A stretch of DNA of 64,000 nt from Phoronis australis (Eukaryota > Phoronida > Phoronidae), in NCBI GenBank assembly GCA_002633005.1, contig NMRA01000035.1:1373657-1437656 (forward strand), in the 5' to 3' direction. The notes under the pieces are model-generated. The model saw only the letters and a program-made list of their open reading frames with translations. It was not told the DNA's origin and searched no databases. Made by a program: the position numbers and the translations under genes. Shown here in pieces: positions 61,593-64,000 of the stretch (position 1 is its first letter; every line of letters begins with the position of its first letter).

Positions 61593-64000
61593 CTGCAACA
61601 GAAACAACAATAATACTAACCATGATAAATGTCACAAGCAGATCCAAGCATAACAGGAATAATAGACAACCCTCCCACACAAGTGAAGACACTCTCATTA
61701 ACAGCATTCTTCAGTGACAAATACAAATCAGCACTCAGAAGCATTGTAATTCTTTAATGAACAGCAATTCTCTGGCAAACCACAGTTCACTTCCCTCTCT
61801 GACAACATACACAGGCATAGCGTATGTTTGGTAAAACATTTAGAGTTTGTAAACTACAAAGGGTACAGCTAATGTTCGTGATGATAATGTTGTTTTCATC
61901 AGAAAAGAACTGCACCAAATGAGAAAAGCTGAGCACCAAACAAAACTTACTAGTGGGAACAGCGAAGTTGTCAGCGAGGAAAGAAGACTGAATATTTGGC
62001 TACAATTCAGTCACTCCATTGGGTGATTGAAACAAGGGAGCCTCTAGACAGTTTGGCAAATACGACGACAGTGAATAACATTTAGCAAAGAGTGCAGAGA
62101 AACTTTTACCTTCCTGACAAGCTCGAGACTGGTCATCAATTGAGAAATATGTACCACTTTCGGTATTTGCATATTAAAATATAAAAAATTCAAGCAACCA
62201 GCATCGCACGTTTTTAAAAGCAAACAGGTTTCAAAACTAAAACGTGTTCATATACACCAACCCTTATATATTATCATAATTTTTATGCTAAAAATTCAGT
62301 TTCACGTGGCGCAAAGTCAAATTGCAAATTTCAGACCGGGAAAAATGAAGGTAATGATTTCTGTTGAGACAATTGGTTAACTCCATATTGTTCATGGCTT
62401 TATTGTGTGTAATTAGGGGGGCTAACTCACAATGAACCAAAACAATGGATAATGGAAAGTTTTCGAAGCCACTAGCTTTCGGTCTCGTCTCGAGAACATC
62501 GTCGAGTGGAATGGCAGATAACTGGAGCCACGCTCATATCTGATTAGATGCGAGCGGGCTCGTTACCCGCCATTCCACCCGACAAAAACCTTGAGATGAT
62601 ACACAGAAACGAGCAAGGCTCCAGTTACCTGCCATTCCACTCGAGACGAGACCAGAAGCCAGTGGCTTCAAAAACTTTCATACTCCGACAGGGTACTTTC
62701 CATTACCCATGTTCTAACGGGAGTCGGTGATACCAACATTCGTTCTAAAACCGAAACAATGGTTTTCAAGTAAGCACTGTGAATTCTAACTGAAGACCAA
62801 TGCACCCCCCTCCCGCATTAAACCACATCTGTACATCAATTTATTGCGCAAGGTAGAGCCATCTATTGATTGCCTCTGTAATAGGTCCCTTTACCCCACA
62901 GTTCTATTGTCTGGACGTAACCTAAAACATGTACATAAGAATGAGAGCCATCATCACCTCAGCTGGAACACTTATTAACTCTACATATAGAGCTGGGAGA
63001 CAATGCAACTGCTCCACCTCCTGGATAAATAAGTATTCTGATGCCTATTTCGGGTAATACGGTTTGACTATTTTCTTTACAAAACTGTCGTCGCGCACAA
63101 ATTATGGCCAAAAATTCATTTCTTTCCGTTTTTTCAAAGGCTGGCAACATTACCAAAAATGTGCTTATGACACCTACAGGAACAAACCATGCTAGTGAGT
63201 GACTAGGATTTTCTTAATCTTTATTGTGGAGGAGAAATAGGATGTCACTTGTGAGCCATAAGTGGCAGGCTGAATATGCAACAAAAAAACTTCCAGTTAG
63301 CAAGTTGTGTTCCAAACTAAGCAAAAAAACACAAAAATTCTGTGCGTTTCCAACAAAGGACTTTGTTTCGGAAACGGCAACTGTGAGCTTCATCAAAAAT
63401 TTAATGAAGACGGCTATCTATGGCATCCAACTAAGAAAATTGTAGTCATCTCAGGGCAATGTCAATGTATCAATAATGAACAGGCTGGTAATTGGAGTAC
63501 TTAGCTAAATTACAAAACTAGAGCCAAGGAACAAAGTCCTTAAAGCCTACCCTCAATAGTAACACAAGTAAATTTAGTTCCAACAATATGTTAAAATCAT
63601 CACTGACCACACCGAAGTCATAAATTGCCACATGTAACGAATGGTTAGGCTTATTACCCGACTTTCGTCTACATCACCGCCAGAATCCTCAGTCAAGTCT
63701 AACAGCTGTGAACAACAACCGTGTACTTCGGGGGTTCTATTCAATATGCTCTGGTGTCCACCACAGAGGCATACTTCTACTGCAGGCTCTAGTGAATATT
63801 CACAACTACTGCTATCGGCTGTCCTTTACGTTTTCTCGCAGCGACCCAATGAGGCGTTAAAAAGCCTACTTTACATACAGTTTGATGTGCCAGCGTTAAA
63901 GAGTTTAAATCGTGTTTTCCTGTGTTACTGAATCATTGGCACAACTATCTGAACAGTCCAATACATCTGGAATAACAAAAATCTATTTGAAGAAGGTTTT
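61593..64000. other. LLGL upstream intron, 5' exons not in window
   Basis: The exon at 61592 begins in mid-codon, so more coding exons exist upstream. I searched this stretch on the minus strand for the expected Lgl N-terminal segments (propeller 1, LHLWE-type motif) and found none. It holds one hairpin element (62454-62680) and otherwise AT-rich sequence. Confidence 0.6.
62454..62680. mobile_element. Hairpin MITE with about 70-80 bp arms
   Basis: Left arm 62454-62535 (GAAAGTTTTCGAAGCCACTA, GGTCTCGTCTCGAG, GTGGAATGGCAGATAACTGG) is inverted at 62611-62680 (CCAGTTACCTGCCATTCCAC, CTCGAGACGAGACC, AGTGGCTTCAAAAACTTTC). The left arm carries a 13-base insertion. The loop repeats CCCGCCATTCCACCCG. 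No coding capacity. Confidence 0.85.

Overview
This window is animal nuclear DNA. It is AT-rich, genes are cut into many short exons with introns of about 0.3 to 3 kb and GT-AG borders, and the spaces hold decayed transposons, foldback elements and microsatellites. The protein matches are to genes widely kept in animals. The style (long conserved exon structures, many small MITEs, strong allelic differences) suits a marine invertebrate, perhaps a non-vertebrate deuterostome, but the sequence does not fix the phylum.

Layout. (1) About 2.1-10.6 kb, minus strand: a nearly complete MEIOB orthologue (meiosis-specific OB-fold protein), eleven exons whose phases all join; only the terminal exon is unresolved. 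(2) 10.6-15.4 kb: intergenic, with a decayed Penelope-like element. (3) 15.4-32.4 kb, plus strand: an orthologue of human C17orf75 (Njmu-R1, WDR11-complex subunit), nine exons, about 373 residues. Its third intron is an AT-AC, U12-type intron with textbook splice signals. The first exon appears twice. (4) 32.4-37.0 kb: convergent gap with retroelement debris and a ~320-400 bp tandem unit. (5) 37.0-61.6 kb, minus strand: a lethal giant larvae (LLGL) orthologue, 22 exons in view, 5' exons beyond 64,000. It keeps the beta-propeller core and the aPKC-target basic segment, and carries a long acidic tail ending in a lysine-rich tip. (6) 61.6-64.0 kb: LLGL intron with a hairpin element.

MEIOB and C17orf75 are divergent (heads ~5 kb apart), while C17orf75 and LLGL are convergent. 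They act in unrelated processes (meiotic recombination, vesicle tethering at the trans-Golgi, cell polarity), so no operon-like logic is implied.

An important caution: the only three N bases (16030, 19597, 35438) each sit exactly at the edge of a large direct duplication. The duplications look like overlapping allelic contig ends that an assembler failed to merge, not real tandem copies. I found no CRISPR array, rRNA or prokaryote-type system, and no convincing new multi-gene system. The strongest biological observation is the AT-AC intron.
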